64,000 bases of DNA from Siphonodentalium dalli (taxonomy: Eukaryota > Mollusca > Scaphopoda > Gadilida > Siphonodentaliidae): positions 215,432,151 through 215,496,150 of the forward strand of contig CP136065.1 in assembly GCA_032622095.1 (NCBI GenBank). The letters run 5' to 3'. Shown piece by piece: positions 1 through 11,694 of the stretch (position 1 is the stretch's first letter; the number at the start of each line of letters is the position of its first letter). Made by a program: the position numbers and the translations under genes. The notes under the pieces are model-generated. The model saw only the letters and a program-made list of their open reading frames with translations. It was not told where the DNA came from and did no database searches.

Positions 1-234
1 ACAACAAAACATTTGTTTTATGTAATTTTATATTAACACATATCTACTTTGAGGAACTAAAGTATTTGTTCTAAACGACACACAATATAAACTAACATAT
101 TCATACAGAACAAAATCATTGTTGCTTCCATAGTGATTGTTAGAGTCCCTCTAAATCGACCAAATTATAGAAACAATGGATATTGTATTTTATATCTCAT
201 AAACTAGTTTGACCAAGGTGGAAGCGTTAGTTCA
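1..234. other. Unassigned flank
   Basis: AT-rich sequence without a gene or a clear match to the satellite that follows. Confidence 0.4.
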
Positions 235-3020
235 AATATGTTCTATGTTTTGAGCCCCCTGCCCTATTAGAAGTCTTGAACATACCACGAACTGAAAGAA
301 TATGATCTCAATATTAAGAAGCATGTAACTACAAAGGACAGTTACATAACGAAATATACAATGTTTATGGATGGGTTTGTTCCCGAAATAGTGTGGCACT
401 TTACAAAACGAGGCAGTGTGGTAAATATGAAGGGCGAATTTTCTATTTTTTCGAGAACACTCTACCCGATTTAAAGACTTGAACACAATACGAAATGAAG
501 CTATATGCTCTCTATATTAACTGAGAGTGTGATTGGAATGTAGTACTATCAGAGAATACATAATTTGTATGGGTGGGTTGTGCCTGTGTCGCTTTACACA
601 AAGTGGCTGATAAATAAGAAAGACGAATTTGCTATGTTTTAGGACCCCCCCCCCCCCTACACAATTAAAGTGTAAAAGGTGAACAAACCATGAACTGAAA
701 TGATTGCTGTAAGTATTGACTGAGGGTGTGGGCAAAGGATAGTAATATCGGCAGATACGTAATGTTGATAGATGGGTTGGTTGGTTCCCGAAAGCCTTTA
801 GCACATTACAAAAATCGGATGGCAAATACCAAAGGTGAATATTTTATGTGGGACCCCTTTATAAGCCCATTTAAACTCTTGAACACACCATGCGCCGAAT
901 ATATATGCTTTTATTATTAACTCACAGTATGAACGAAAGGTAGTGCTATCAGGTAATATACAATTTATATGGGTAGTTTGGTTCCCAAAATCATAGGTTA
1001 TATTACAAAAGGCGGCTAGCAAATACCAAAGCTGAATATTGTCTTTGAGCACCCTACCCCATTTAAAGTCTTGAAGACGCCAATGGATGGATATGTTCTC
1101 AATATTATCCGATGTGTGGACAAATGGTTGGTAATTCAGGAAATATACATCTTCAGTGGGTGGGTTGATTTCCGAATGTCTGGGACACTTTACAAAAAGT
1201 GGCTAGCAAAGAGAAAGGCGAATTCTCACTGTTTTGGGTACCCATAACCCTTCTAAACTCTTTAGCACACACTGACCCGAATCTATATGCTCTCAATATT
1301 AACTGAGTGAGTGAACGAAAGGTAGTGCTGTCGTGTATTATGTACAATTTGTATAGGTGGTTTGGTTCCAGAAACCCTGGAGCACTTTACAAAAGGCAGC
1401 TGGCAAATACGAAATGTGATTTTTTTAAGCCACACTACCCTATTTGAAGTCTTGAACACACAATAAACCGAACGGATATGCTCCCAATATTAACTGAGTG
1501 TGTAGATAAATGGACGCTATATCAAGAGTATAGTATATCAGGGTCTTGAATGAATGTCTGGGTCACTTTACAAAATGCTGTTGGTGAAAGAGAACGGCGA
1601 ATACTCACTGTTTTTGGGGGGGACCACATTAACCCATTTAATATCTTGATCACAGCATGAACTGAAGTTATATTATCTCATACTTAGCTGATTGTGTGAT
1701 CGAAAGGTATTGCTATCATGGGATTATTAATTGATATGGGTGATTTGGTTCCCGGAAATCCTTGAACACTTTACAAAAAGCGGCTGGCAAACACGAAAGG
1801 CGAATTTTCTATGTTTTGAGGACCCCACTATCCCACTTGAAGTCTTAAACAAATGACATGCTCTCAATGTTAACTGAAGTTGTCGACAAATGGGAGTATT
1901 ATCTGGAAATACGAATCTGTTATGGATGAGATGGTTCCCGAAAGCCTAGAGCACTTTCCAACAAGCGGCCGGCAAACAAAAGTGCTGTCAGAAAAGATGC
2001 AATGCTCTCGCGAGCCAACCGTTCGCGAGAACACCGTGGCACCTTAAGTTACACGAACTGAATGGATGTGCCCTCAAGGTCAAACGACGATCTGGGCAAT
2101 TTTGTTTGGCTATTCTATCAAGAAATACACAATTGTTATAGATGGGTTTGGTACCCGACAGTCAGGGACACTTTACAAAAGCGACTGGAAAATAAATAAT
2201 GCGATTGTTCAATGTTTGTATTACCCCCTTCCCAATGTGAAGACTAGAACACACCACGAACTGGAACGATATCTTCATTGACTGGGTGTATGGACAATGG
2301 GGAGTTAGTTGTACAAGGACTTACACAATGTAAATAGATGGATTGGGTTCAGAAAGCATGAGCACTTAACGAAAAGTGGCTGGACAATAAGAAAGCCAAA
2401 GGTTTGTGGACCCCCCTACTTTATTTGAAGTCTTGGAAAACACCACATGGTGAAATGATATGACCTCAATATTAACTGAGGGCTTGACCAAAGGTTAGTT
2501 TTATCAGGATATACATATGTGTTGGTTCCCGAAAGTATGCACCATGTGGCACTCCACAACAAGCGACTGGCAAATGTTCACTGTTTTATGTACCCCTACC
2601 CTATTTGAAGTCTTGAAAACATGTACTGAAGGGACATATATTGTGGCCGAAACTATGCGATATATACGAATGTATTGGTTTCCGACAGCATGTGACACTT
2701 TACAAAAAGCGGCTGGCAAATAACCAAAATGCAATTTTAACTGTTTATGTGACACATACGCTATTTTAAATCATGAAAACACCACGAACTCGAGGGACAT
2801 GCTCACAGTTTATACTATATATAAGGCTGTATTGGTTTCCGAAAGCATGTGATACTTTACAAAAAACAGCTGGCAAATAACACAAAATCAATTTTAACTG
2901 TCTATGTGACAATTACGCTATTTTAAGTCATGAAAACACCACTCGATGGACATGCTCCCAGTTTTAACTGAGTCTGTGGACATAGGGTAGTTCTATCAGG
3001 AACTAAACAATTTATCTGGG
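235..3020. repeat. Degenerate ~160-200 bp tandem satellite
   Basis: About fourteen diverged monomers recur in the same order of landmarks: a TGGTTCCCGAAAG-like block, CACTTTACAAAA then CGGCTGGCAAATA, TATTTGAAGTCTTGAACACACC-like, and CTCAATATTAACTGAG-like. The last landmark falls near 304, 513, 712, 912, 1101, 1290, 1481, 1677, 1861, 2272 and 2462, giving a period of about 185-210 bp. The final three or four units shorten to about 160 bp. A unique ~80-bp stretch near 1975-2055 interrupts the array. Reading frames inside are chance products of the repeat. Confidence 0.85.
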
Positions 3021-3320
3021 AGAGAGAGACTGTATGGGAAAAGTTAGGATGTAATCCAGTTGGGGCTAATTGGATACAATGATATACACATAGTTTCGGT
3101 GGAGCTGATTGGACGCAATGATACACAGATGATGTTGTTTACGTCATTGATACGTCCGTCGTCGTGAGATTACAGACGATCTGGTGGGGGTAAATTTCGC
3201 GCTCAGTAGGGTTTCAATGCTTTTCACGAAGTTTTAACAAATGACAGCGTTATGGAAATCGCTTTGGTTTCGAGATAAATGTTTTATCCCCGTCAACTAT
3301 TTTAATATTTTTGCGATGAC

Positions 3321-3590
3321 TCAAATGAGTATTTCTGATAAAATGACATTCAGTATGGCGCATAGAAGTTCAGTCCTAGGACCACTGTATTCAGGATATT
3401 CCAATAAGTAATGATATGCTGTTTCTATTTTACCACAATGACAGAGAGGGGACGTTTTAATGTGATTACTCAATAGGTCATAGTTCAAACTACTGCATTT
3501 AAATCTTAAGCGAGAATGGAGTACTTGTGATATGCGACGCTTACTGTATGTAATAGCAACTAAAATGGATTGTTGTTGTTGTTGTAATTT
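3321..3590 (-). mobile_element. 3' fragment of a CR1/jockey-like LINE ORF2
   Basis: The minus-strand reading frame has the tail signature of CR1/jockey-like reverse transcriptase proteins: an S-LN-DL block, then C-x-C-G, then ET-A-YHYLL and a P-Y-x(3)-R block. The same signature is seen at the C-terminus of the LINE at 23170-26412. Endonuclease and polymerase parts are absent, so this is a 5'-truncated dead copy. A run of five glutamines reflects a GTT microsatellite at 3570-3585. Confidence 0.7.
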
Positions 3591-3619
3591 GGGGTCTGGA
3601 AGCCCGAACACGTCTTTAA

Positions 3620-4595
3620 TTACTTAAGCAATGTCACCGGGCTCAATTCTCAGCAAACGAACTATGTCGGGTTCCATTATGATCAATTGGGAAATTTGGT
3701 AAAGTTCTGAACACAAATATGTAATTTTTCGACCAAAAACGTGTTTGGGGGAGGGGTATCTAAAATCAATTATTTCGCAAATCGTTCTAAATTTCTGTTA
3801 ACTTCTTTCTGAATATGATTGACAGATAACTGCTTCAACATAAGGATTAAATATTTCGGCATTATAGTAATATCCATTTGAATGATGCGGAGACGTCAAA
3901 ACTACGGAAGCCCGTTGAACGTTCAACGTAGAAGGTGATTATCAGTGCTTGTGCACAGGGGCCTGTGCTTTTGCGCTATTTGTGTCCGCGTTTACACTCT
4001 GATAAAAAAAGAAAACGATGGCAGTTCCGATTGGACTGTATGTATAGCTGAAACATAATGGACGTTAGCTCGGCTATACTGCAGACAATCAGTTGAGACA
4101 TTGCTTATACAGTCTGCAGATTTCAACCCACAACGTTGGGGTAGGAATATAGATCCTATATATAAGCGAATATATGGGGCTTTTGTGACATTTCGTTTAC
4201 AAACACCGGCACCAAAACAGAAACAGTGCTGTGAGAATCGGCATTAGGGACCTATATATACTACATGTATTCTAATCGAAATATCTTCATTCACTGCCCA
4301 TTCAGCACTGATGTTTGTGATATTCGCCATCAAGGCCGATAGCCGTCCAGCAAGTCTATAATTATTAGCGATGACATCGCGATTGTCATTGCCGGCGCCG
4401 AGATATAAGGGTATGTATATCAGTGTTATATGGGGATATATATTAGTGTGCCACAGTCTCCATTACTGGTGTTGAGTAGATCATCACACAGTATAGAACG
4501 ACATGTGTGTACAAGAAAACTAAGATGCATGCATCAGGTCGGCCGTGAACTATCTACCATAGAATTGTTGTAGCTATCGATTATACATTTTGAAA
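3620..4595. other. No gene recognised
   Basis: AT-rich sequence with no convincing reading frame, RNA gene or strong repeat. A short TGTATGTATG-type microsatellite follows at about 4600-4650. Confidence 0.4.
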
Positions 4596-4679
4596 CACCT
4601 GTCTGTATGTATGTATGTGTGTATGCATGAATGCATGTGTGTATGTGTTATAGACTCTAACACTGCTCGAATTTGGTAT

Positions 4680-5465
4680 TTAACGTGTCAACTTGACCTC
4701 GCTCATAGGCATGTTTCTGGACCTTGACCGATCCGACTAAAAATTTGTGTGTAGGACTACTTCGATCCCGGGAGCAATATGGACGGGTCCAATTTCACGT
4801 GGGACCATGTTCTCGAACGTGCTGATATAGGCATGTTTCTGGACCAATTGAACAATAGTTTGGCCAGACGCTGTATATACTGGGTACTGTCCAGATGGAG
4901 GCGATCACAAAAAAATCCCTAACTAGCCCGAACGAAGTCGAGTACATCAGCTAGTCTAATATATATTTTGGACATTTGTCTGTCTGTTTGTCTGTTAGCT
5001 ATGGCCGGGAAAACTGCCTGACAGATTTGACGAAATTTGATACCTAGGGGATATTATTTTCAGGGAGTATTTTGGACGTGTCAAATGTTGATCCCGACCT
5101 GACTTTGACATTCAAAAAGATCAATTCAAGGTCAAATCTGGTAAAACGGAAGTATTTCAACGAAATTTGATACCTACTGTTACTTTTGTCCCAGGAGTGT
5201 TTCGGGTGGGTCAAATCATGACCCTGACCTGATCTTGACATTCAAAATTGTCAATTCAAGGTCAAATCGGGTAAAGCTGGGCGGATTTCGACGGGTAATT
5301 TTGTCGTGACTTTTGTCCGGAGAGTGTTTTGGACGGGTCAAATCGTGACCCCGACATGACCTTCACCTTTAAAATAGTCGATTCAAGGTTAAATCGCGCA
5401 ATTCTCCGAAAATCAGAGGGGAACATCCCGGACGAAGTCGGGTCCACCAGCTACTATTATATATT
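4680..5465 (-). repeat. Tandem pair of GACTTCGTCCGGG-type dispersed repeats
   Basis: Two minus-oriented copies lie head to tail, about 4680-4955 and 4960-5465. Read on the minus strand, each starts with a block like GGTGACCCGACTTCGTCCGGG. The complete one ends with a CAGACAGACA-rich run followed by CCAAAATATATA. The body is built of ~115-bp tandem subunits containing TTGACCTTGAATTGA, TCACGATTTGACCCGTCC and TTTCGTCGAAAT-like phrases. The same family occurs in the opposite orientation at 27135-28165 and as a fragment at 19425-19610. No coding capacity is seen, so it is a non-autonomous dispersed repeat of unknown class. Confidence 0.75.
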
Positions 5466-5689
5466 TCTAGATTTAGTTACAAACTAAATACCTGTATACT
5501 GTACAAAGAAATGTTTGACAAATATATCTGTATCAATATTAGCATGCGGGTCATTAAAATAGATACGACGAAAAATAATTTGAAGGGTGCATGTATCAGG
5601 TCAATTTTTATATTTCAAATGATGACAGGAATGCGGAAAGTTGAAATACCTACGTAATACTGGCTATCCGTATGAAGAGATATGCATGT

Positions 5690-7015
5690 ATATAAAAACC
5701 AAAATAGAAGATGACTGCTGGCGACAATGTTTTCCAAAACAAATTCAAAGCATTCGATAGCTCCCATCTAGTTGTCAGCCCGAAGATCAATATGAAGTTT
5801 GGTGACTATCAGATGAGGGATATGTCTGTACAGTTGCTAAACAATTCAGTCATGCAAAAGAGGATCAAAGAGTAAGATACCAAATTGCTGCCTGTGGTAA
5901 TGTTTTTTAACGAAATTCGGGAAAATTATATTACTCTCACGCTGGTTATCCAGAAGATCATTGTGGAATCTGGTGACGATCGGACAAGGGGTGTCGTCTG
6001 TAGGATCAACCAAATTATTTAGCCATAAAAATAGTAAAATTGAAGATCACCGCTGGCAGTGATGTCTTCACAAGGACAGTTTGAGAACAAAATATGGCTC
6101 ACATCTAGCGGTGACCCAAAATATCCACATGAGAAAAAGTTCTCCAATAAAAGCTGGCTGCAGGGTGCGCCAATTGATTCAAATTCGAAATTTAGCAGGG
6201 TGTACTGCTTGTGGCCATGTTTTCCCCGCAAATTTTATAGACTGATGGACAAAACCACTGAATCCGTTGAATCAATATACATGTATACATGGATTAATTT
6301 ATATGCATTGTTATACACAGTACTGGTATATAAAGGTACTGAAAATAACTATATTACTAGTATACATAAAATAAACCATATATCATGGCTATGGGTTCAT
6401 GACAGCTGAGAACTTGGTGTGAATTAAAGAATGGTGGTTTCTCAAGCATATCTAACCCTCCACGTTAGAAACATGCCATTAAATGTCATAAGTATAATCT
6501 AGCTTGAGGACAGAAGTGATCCATAAAACCCCCCTTAATTCAACCAGGTCCTCGCGCGATGTATGGTCGATCACATGATGATCTAGGGGGGATTAGAATT
6601 GTTGTATAAAAACAGCACTGCGTGTAAATATAAAATAAAATAGTGCTACATCTTATTACAGATTATTGCCATATATAATCAGTGATTATACAGACAGTCT
6701 GACAAAATAAAGTTTCAGTGACACTCTATCCGAAGAGGGGAATAATTTCATCTGTTACAGTCAATGGAGCAATTATGAATCTGGAAAGGTGAAATTTCTA
6801 AGTAATACTAGATATCGACATAACGCGATAACATATAACGTAAATGCAATATGGCCGCTGGCGACCATTTTTTCCTATGAAATTAAAAAAATATTTGATG
6901 GCTCTCATTTGATAGATCAATATCAAGATAAATATGAAGTTTGGTGATGATCGGATGAGTGAAGTTGACTGTGGTCTGTGCTAAACGGTTTGGTAATGCT
7001 TAAAAAGATTCTTAC
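5690..7015. repeat. Dispersed repeat with recurring CTGGCGACCATGTTTTCC phrase
   Basis: Four diverged copies of a ~175-bp unit lie near 5690-5870, 5885-6040, 6030-6235 and 6830-7010. Shared phrases are GCTGGCGACAATGTTTTCC, GATGGCTCTCATTTGATAG and GATCAATATGAAGTTTGGTGACGATCGGATGAG (variants). The stretch between them (6240-6830) has no recognisable gene. The units may be decayed copies of a longer element. Confidence 0.65.
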
Positions 7016-7235
7016 CTTAATATTTTTATGTTCACTTTATAAACTTCACTGAGTCATCTTTGTCATGTATTGAGTTTGATATCTTTTGTTAACAGTTTAT
7101 AAATTATGTATGTCTCATGTTTGTTATTTTAATTTATGTGTTTATTATCATTAAATAAAGTTGCATTCCTTAAAAGATTCTTACCTCAATGTTTTTAAGT
7201 TCACTTTATAAACTCCACTGAGTCATCTTTGTCAT
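7008..7235 (+). repeat. ~157-bp tandem duplicate; second copy holds E1 and E2
   Basis: Copy 1 (about 7008-7164) and copy 2 (from 7165) both carry AGATTCTTACCT, TTCACTTTATAAACT, CACTGAGTCATCTTTGTCAT. In copy 1 this continues directly as GTATTGAGTTTGATATCTTTTG. In copy 2 it is cut after CAT at 7235 and resumes at 15713 with GTATTGAATTTGATATC. Copy 1 is therefore the unoccupied version of the site in which elements E1 and E2 sit. A CATTAAATAAAG run near 7150 looks like a polyadenylation signal, so the unit may be the 3' tail of an element. Confidence 0.85.
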
Positions 7236-10200
7236 TAGTAGAGTCGCTTATGTACTTTCGTGGGAATTTTTTGAACAAATGTAGAGACTATGCTATTATG
7301 ATAGTGTATCGCTTACTTAGTCGGAACAAGTTTGCTAGACTTCGTGGATCCGCGACTGGAGATAATTATGACGTCATAAAGATGACGTCATTGTCAGTTC
7401 AGTTCAGATACAGGGTTGTCCCTAGAACTGACGAATTCTGCGCATATTTCTTAATTGTTATACATTTTTTTAGTTAGGACAAATCATTAATAGTTGTTTT
7501 CTAAGTACAGTACCCAAATTCACGGGAAAATATTATTACAGTCAAAGATGGCTGCCAAAATGGCACGAGAAAATCACCAATTTTGCGATTTTCAAGAATC
7601 TCATGCAAATGACCTTCCGTTCGGTACCGTTTGCGAATTCGGACAATTATGTGATTAATTATTGCTTCAGCAATGTATTGCTGTAATTCTATTGTACAAA
7701 ACATGTTCGATCTGTCAAAAATCCTCTTTAGACAACCGAATTTATAGCATCTTGTCAAATATCAATTCCAATATTGTAGCAATATATTTAAAGAAATGAG
7801 CGGAATTCAGTGATGAGAAAGATATACTCGTGCCACAAACAGAATTATTATCACACTTCAACAGAACTCTTCAGTTTCATACAAGATGGGTACCACAATG
7901 GCAGTCAAAATACAAAAGTCAGTGTTCGTTATAACACCAAATTTCGCTCTGGCATTCCATCATGGGGAATTAGGTTAATCAGCCAATTTTAAGTACATGC
8001 GCATAGCCTAAATTTCTTATAAAATTGGCGATGTCATATATGGTATACGTGTCTTTTCTTCAAATGTCCTTATATTAAGTGAGGGGGGTGTTGAAGAGAA
8101 AATCCAACTCACTATGTGAAATTATAAAGTATCTTAGACCGCCAGCTTAGCTTGGGGGACAAGTGTTACCATCCCAAACTCTAGCCTTCTGTGCTATACT
8201 CTATGCCAGAGACTAATTTAGAAATATTGGTCGTTACCATATCAAATGGCAACTGATGCAGATAAGCATTGGTGTTAGTTCTTGTCGTGACATATCAGTA
8301 GAAAATGCATAATTGTAGTGTATCATATAAGGTAGCAATACACAGTTGTTTATTGTGATAGCTATGACGTGGGATTGTACTTTTCAGCTATACCATGAAT
8401 CTTGGCAAGCAAGAAACATAACCTTGTTTATCAACACAAACAATAGTAAAATTAATTATTTGGCTGTCACTTGGCCTGCTTGTCTCATGGTTCTTTGCGC
8501 TGTAACCTTAATTCAATTTCCATGTCAACGTCATTTGAACCTTGTTCAGCTGAAGTTAGCAGGCTTCAATCGTATTGATGTCTACGGCAGATAAAAATAG
8601 AATAGACCCCATAGGTGGGTAATATATCCGTATATGGAGTAGCGTCGCGAATCAAGCTTAAAGTGATAAATTGTGAATACCAGGTTCTGAAATATGGATG
8701 AAGTTATTCAACAAATATAGCATATGTGGAGTTTTCTGTCTATATATAGGTTATTGACCTCCCAGTACATTTTCATTCAGCTGAAATGAACATCATCATA
8801 CACCAGGCAAGATCCCCGGAAACGGGCAAAGTGGTATTGGCTTTCCTCTTGTTCAGTTAATTTGTGGTAGCCATACAATGTGATTCGCCCAATATATGAG
8901 CGGTGTCTTGGCACAATAGGCTGGTATGGACCATTGATAGTATACAGCAAATTAACATCCCATATTGATTTCTATGATGTTGGCATGTGAATAGTTTAGC
9001 GAGACAATGCATTGCGTTTGTACATCAGTTCAATATGAAAGTGGTTCTTGACAATAGTTGTGATTGTGCAGGCGGTTGCACTTGATTTATACTAATTCCC
9101 TTGTTTTGGCGAACCGTTTCCCACACGGCGGAAAACGGGTGAAGAATCCATTGGTAGTGATTGTCTTTTGGGCTCATATCATCCGTTTGATTTATTATGT
9201 CCAATATACTCTGGAATCCAGGCCCTGAACACTCAATGAAATTATGGGGGAAAGCAGTCCACTAACGTCTTAAAACATAATGTGAAGTAATAGTTGGAGT
9301 TAATAACAGCTCATGACGTGCCATGTTGACTCTGGTTAGAACGTTATCATGAACAAAAGGAAATGCGGAAATTGAGGAAGTGGAATTAGCACGCGTAACT
9401 ACGGAGATGGCCATGGTTCACTATAATAATGGCATCTTTCAGATCATACTATATAGGCCGATCCATATATATCCTAATGCCTCAAAATGTTCTAATTCTA
9501 TTCGACTAGGATTTATAACATCAGTCTGGTTATATTCCATAAATTGTATACATCATGCTCCATTCATGCATCATGATAAATCTACACCAACCAAGTGGCA
9601 TATATCGATTAACTTCAGCAGAACATGGTCATGGTGAGGCTACGAAGAGCTCCATACATTTCCACGTGATAAGCAATCCAGATTGATCAGATAGACCTTA
9701 GTTTATACGATATTTATTCCGTTTATAATACAGTAACAATAAGTATACGTTTAATCGTTGATCGGATTCGACATCGACTGTGCAGCAATATGGAAATGAA
9801 ACCGGTACTTAGTATGAACTGGTGACAAGAAGGATTTAGGCATGAGGCAATCATCAACATTTCTTCCTACGCATATATGTTTGCTATAATGGTAGAAGGG
9901 AGTGTCTGATCATTTTGTGTCGATTTTCCATTTTAATCACCCATACAAGTATTGATTTTACGAAGACTTGTATTGATATTATGTCAGATACGCAGAAAAC
10001 GTTCATGTAACTTCGACAGACTATCAAACCTCGTTCATTTACCAAGCATATACCGGCGGTATGGTATCTGGAGAAGTCGGCCCCGCGCGAAGTCGGCTCC
10101 AGAGAAGTCGGCCCCATTAATTAGAAAGAATTAAATCGGCTTAATTTTATTGAGATAGTTTTTATGTTGGCTAATTGTGAGGTCACCAACTTAATTTGAT

Positions 10201-11688
10201 TGATTTAGTGAAGTGTTGGTAGGCTAATTGTGCAATGTTTTCTTAGTTGTAATAACAATCTCCTTGTTTATATTTTCAGGCCAGTTATACAGTAATCTGA
10301 TTGAGTCCGTCGCTGGACCATTTAGTGTACGAGTAGATATAGTCAATCTGTATCGATATGCAAAAGCATATGGCGATCACATGCACCATTTGAGCATTGG
10401 TAGCTGACAGCGCCTGAAGTTGACAACTTCACAATTCTCTCCACATACCATGTTGGTCTCTATTAAAATATTTATATAATATCATAATCGAGTTTGGCAC
10501 AAATCCATATACTTAACGTTCTTGAACATATATTTTGGTTTTATATAGTGAATGGTATGTTCTCATCGAAAACCCATGTATGATAATGATATCCATATGT
10601 GTAATTCTTACACGCTGGGATATATTGCGGAAATATATGTATTTTAATGTCAAATTTAGACATTTCCGCCCCATTGGCGGCCATCTCGATTACAATGAGG
10701 TATTAATAACTCCGGATTATCTAAATCGGAGTACATTCATTAATACATCTAACACGGAGATAGCTTTCTCATATGATGCACATGTTAATTTACGTATACA
10801 AATATGTTTGGCGATTTTTACGATGCTTATTTGGACAATAATTGTCATATGAACTCGCATTTTTTGAGTCATTGTGGTAATACAACTAATAGGAATGTGT
10901 CATAACATGGCGATTATTTATTTGGAAGAAATAAATTAGTCTAATGCACACCTTCTACATAACAGAAATGTAATTGAGTGTAAAAAGAGGGTAAAAAAGA
11001 GGGTATTATCGTATTTTGGCCGCCATCTTGGATTAAGTTGACAGTTTCTGGACCCAATTAGGTGTAAATATCTTATGTAATGATCTTACTCATTTCCATC
11101 ACCGATTAATTCAAAATTTCTATAAGGAAATAGTTAGAAAATAAAAAGTATATTTTGGCGAAAATTCATACCACTTCCGTTAAATCATCACATTTGGAGA
11201 AGATAATCAAGGTTATGATTCAAGAAATCAACTAATGTGATGCCTAAGTGATTTGTCATCAAGATTGGAGAGAAGTATATTCCTAATCGTCACCAGTTCG
11301 ATACAATCGGAAATGATGTAGGCGACATGTATGGAAAACTATCAATTTTCCCACTTCCGGTTACCAATTTGGCGGCCATCTTTGATCGATATGACAATTA
11401 TTTATATATAATTATAACATGGCGTCACGCCATGCACTGTGCAAAAGGATTGTCATATATTTTACATCACAATTATATTTTTATCATGAAATCCAACAAT
11501 AGCGAACTTGAGAAAATGAGCATGGCGGCCATCTTTGTGACGTCATAAGACCACCCAGTCGCGACCCCAGGGTGTCTAACAAATTTTGTTCTGAAGTAGA
11601 GACCATATACTGGCTCATGAACATGGTCTCTATATTTGTTCATGAATTTCCCACTGGAGCCCAAAATCGGACATAAGCGACTCTACTA
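7236..11688. mobile_element. Element E1: 4.45-kb inverted-repeat element, TSD CAT
   Basis: The left end reads TAGTAGAGTCGCTTATGT and the right end is its reverse complement. Diverged inverted arms extend about 170-190 bp and share AACAAAT-TAGAGAC, GTCGCGACTGG-like and TATGACGTCA phrases. CAT is duplicated at 7233-7235 and 11689-11691. No transposase frame is visible in the 4.45 kb, so this is a non-autonomous or gutted DNA element. The 3-bp duplication would fit PIF/Harbinger-type transposition, which is an inference. The interior holds several AAGATGGCGGC-like motifs (7547, 10673, 11020, 11372, 11524) and otherwise no gene. Confidence 0.75.
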
Positions 11689-11694
11689 CATGTA

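Noticed and set aside
10030-10115. GAAGTCGGCCCC short tandem as a regulatory array
   Set aside because: Three imperfect units only. A similar GGGGCGAGTTGGCC phrase occurs at 16030, so it is probably a common simple repeat.
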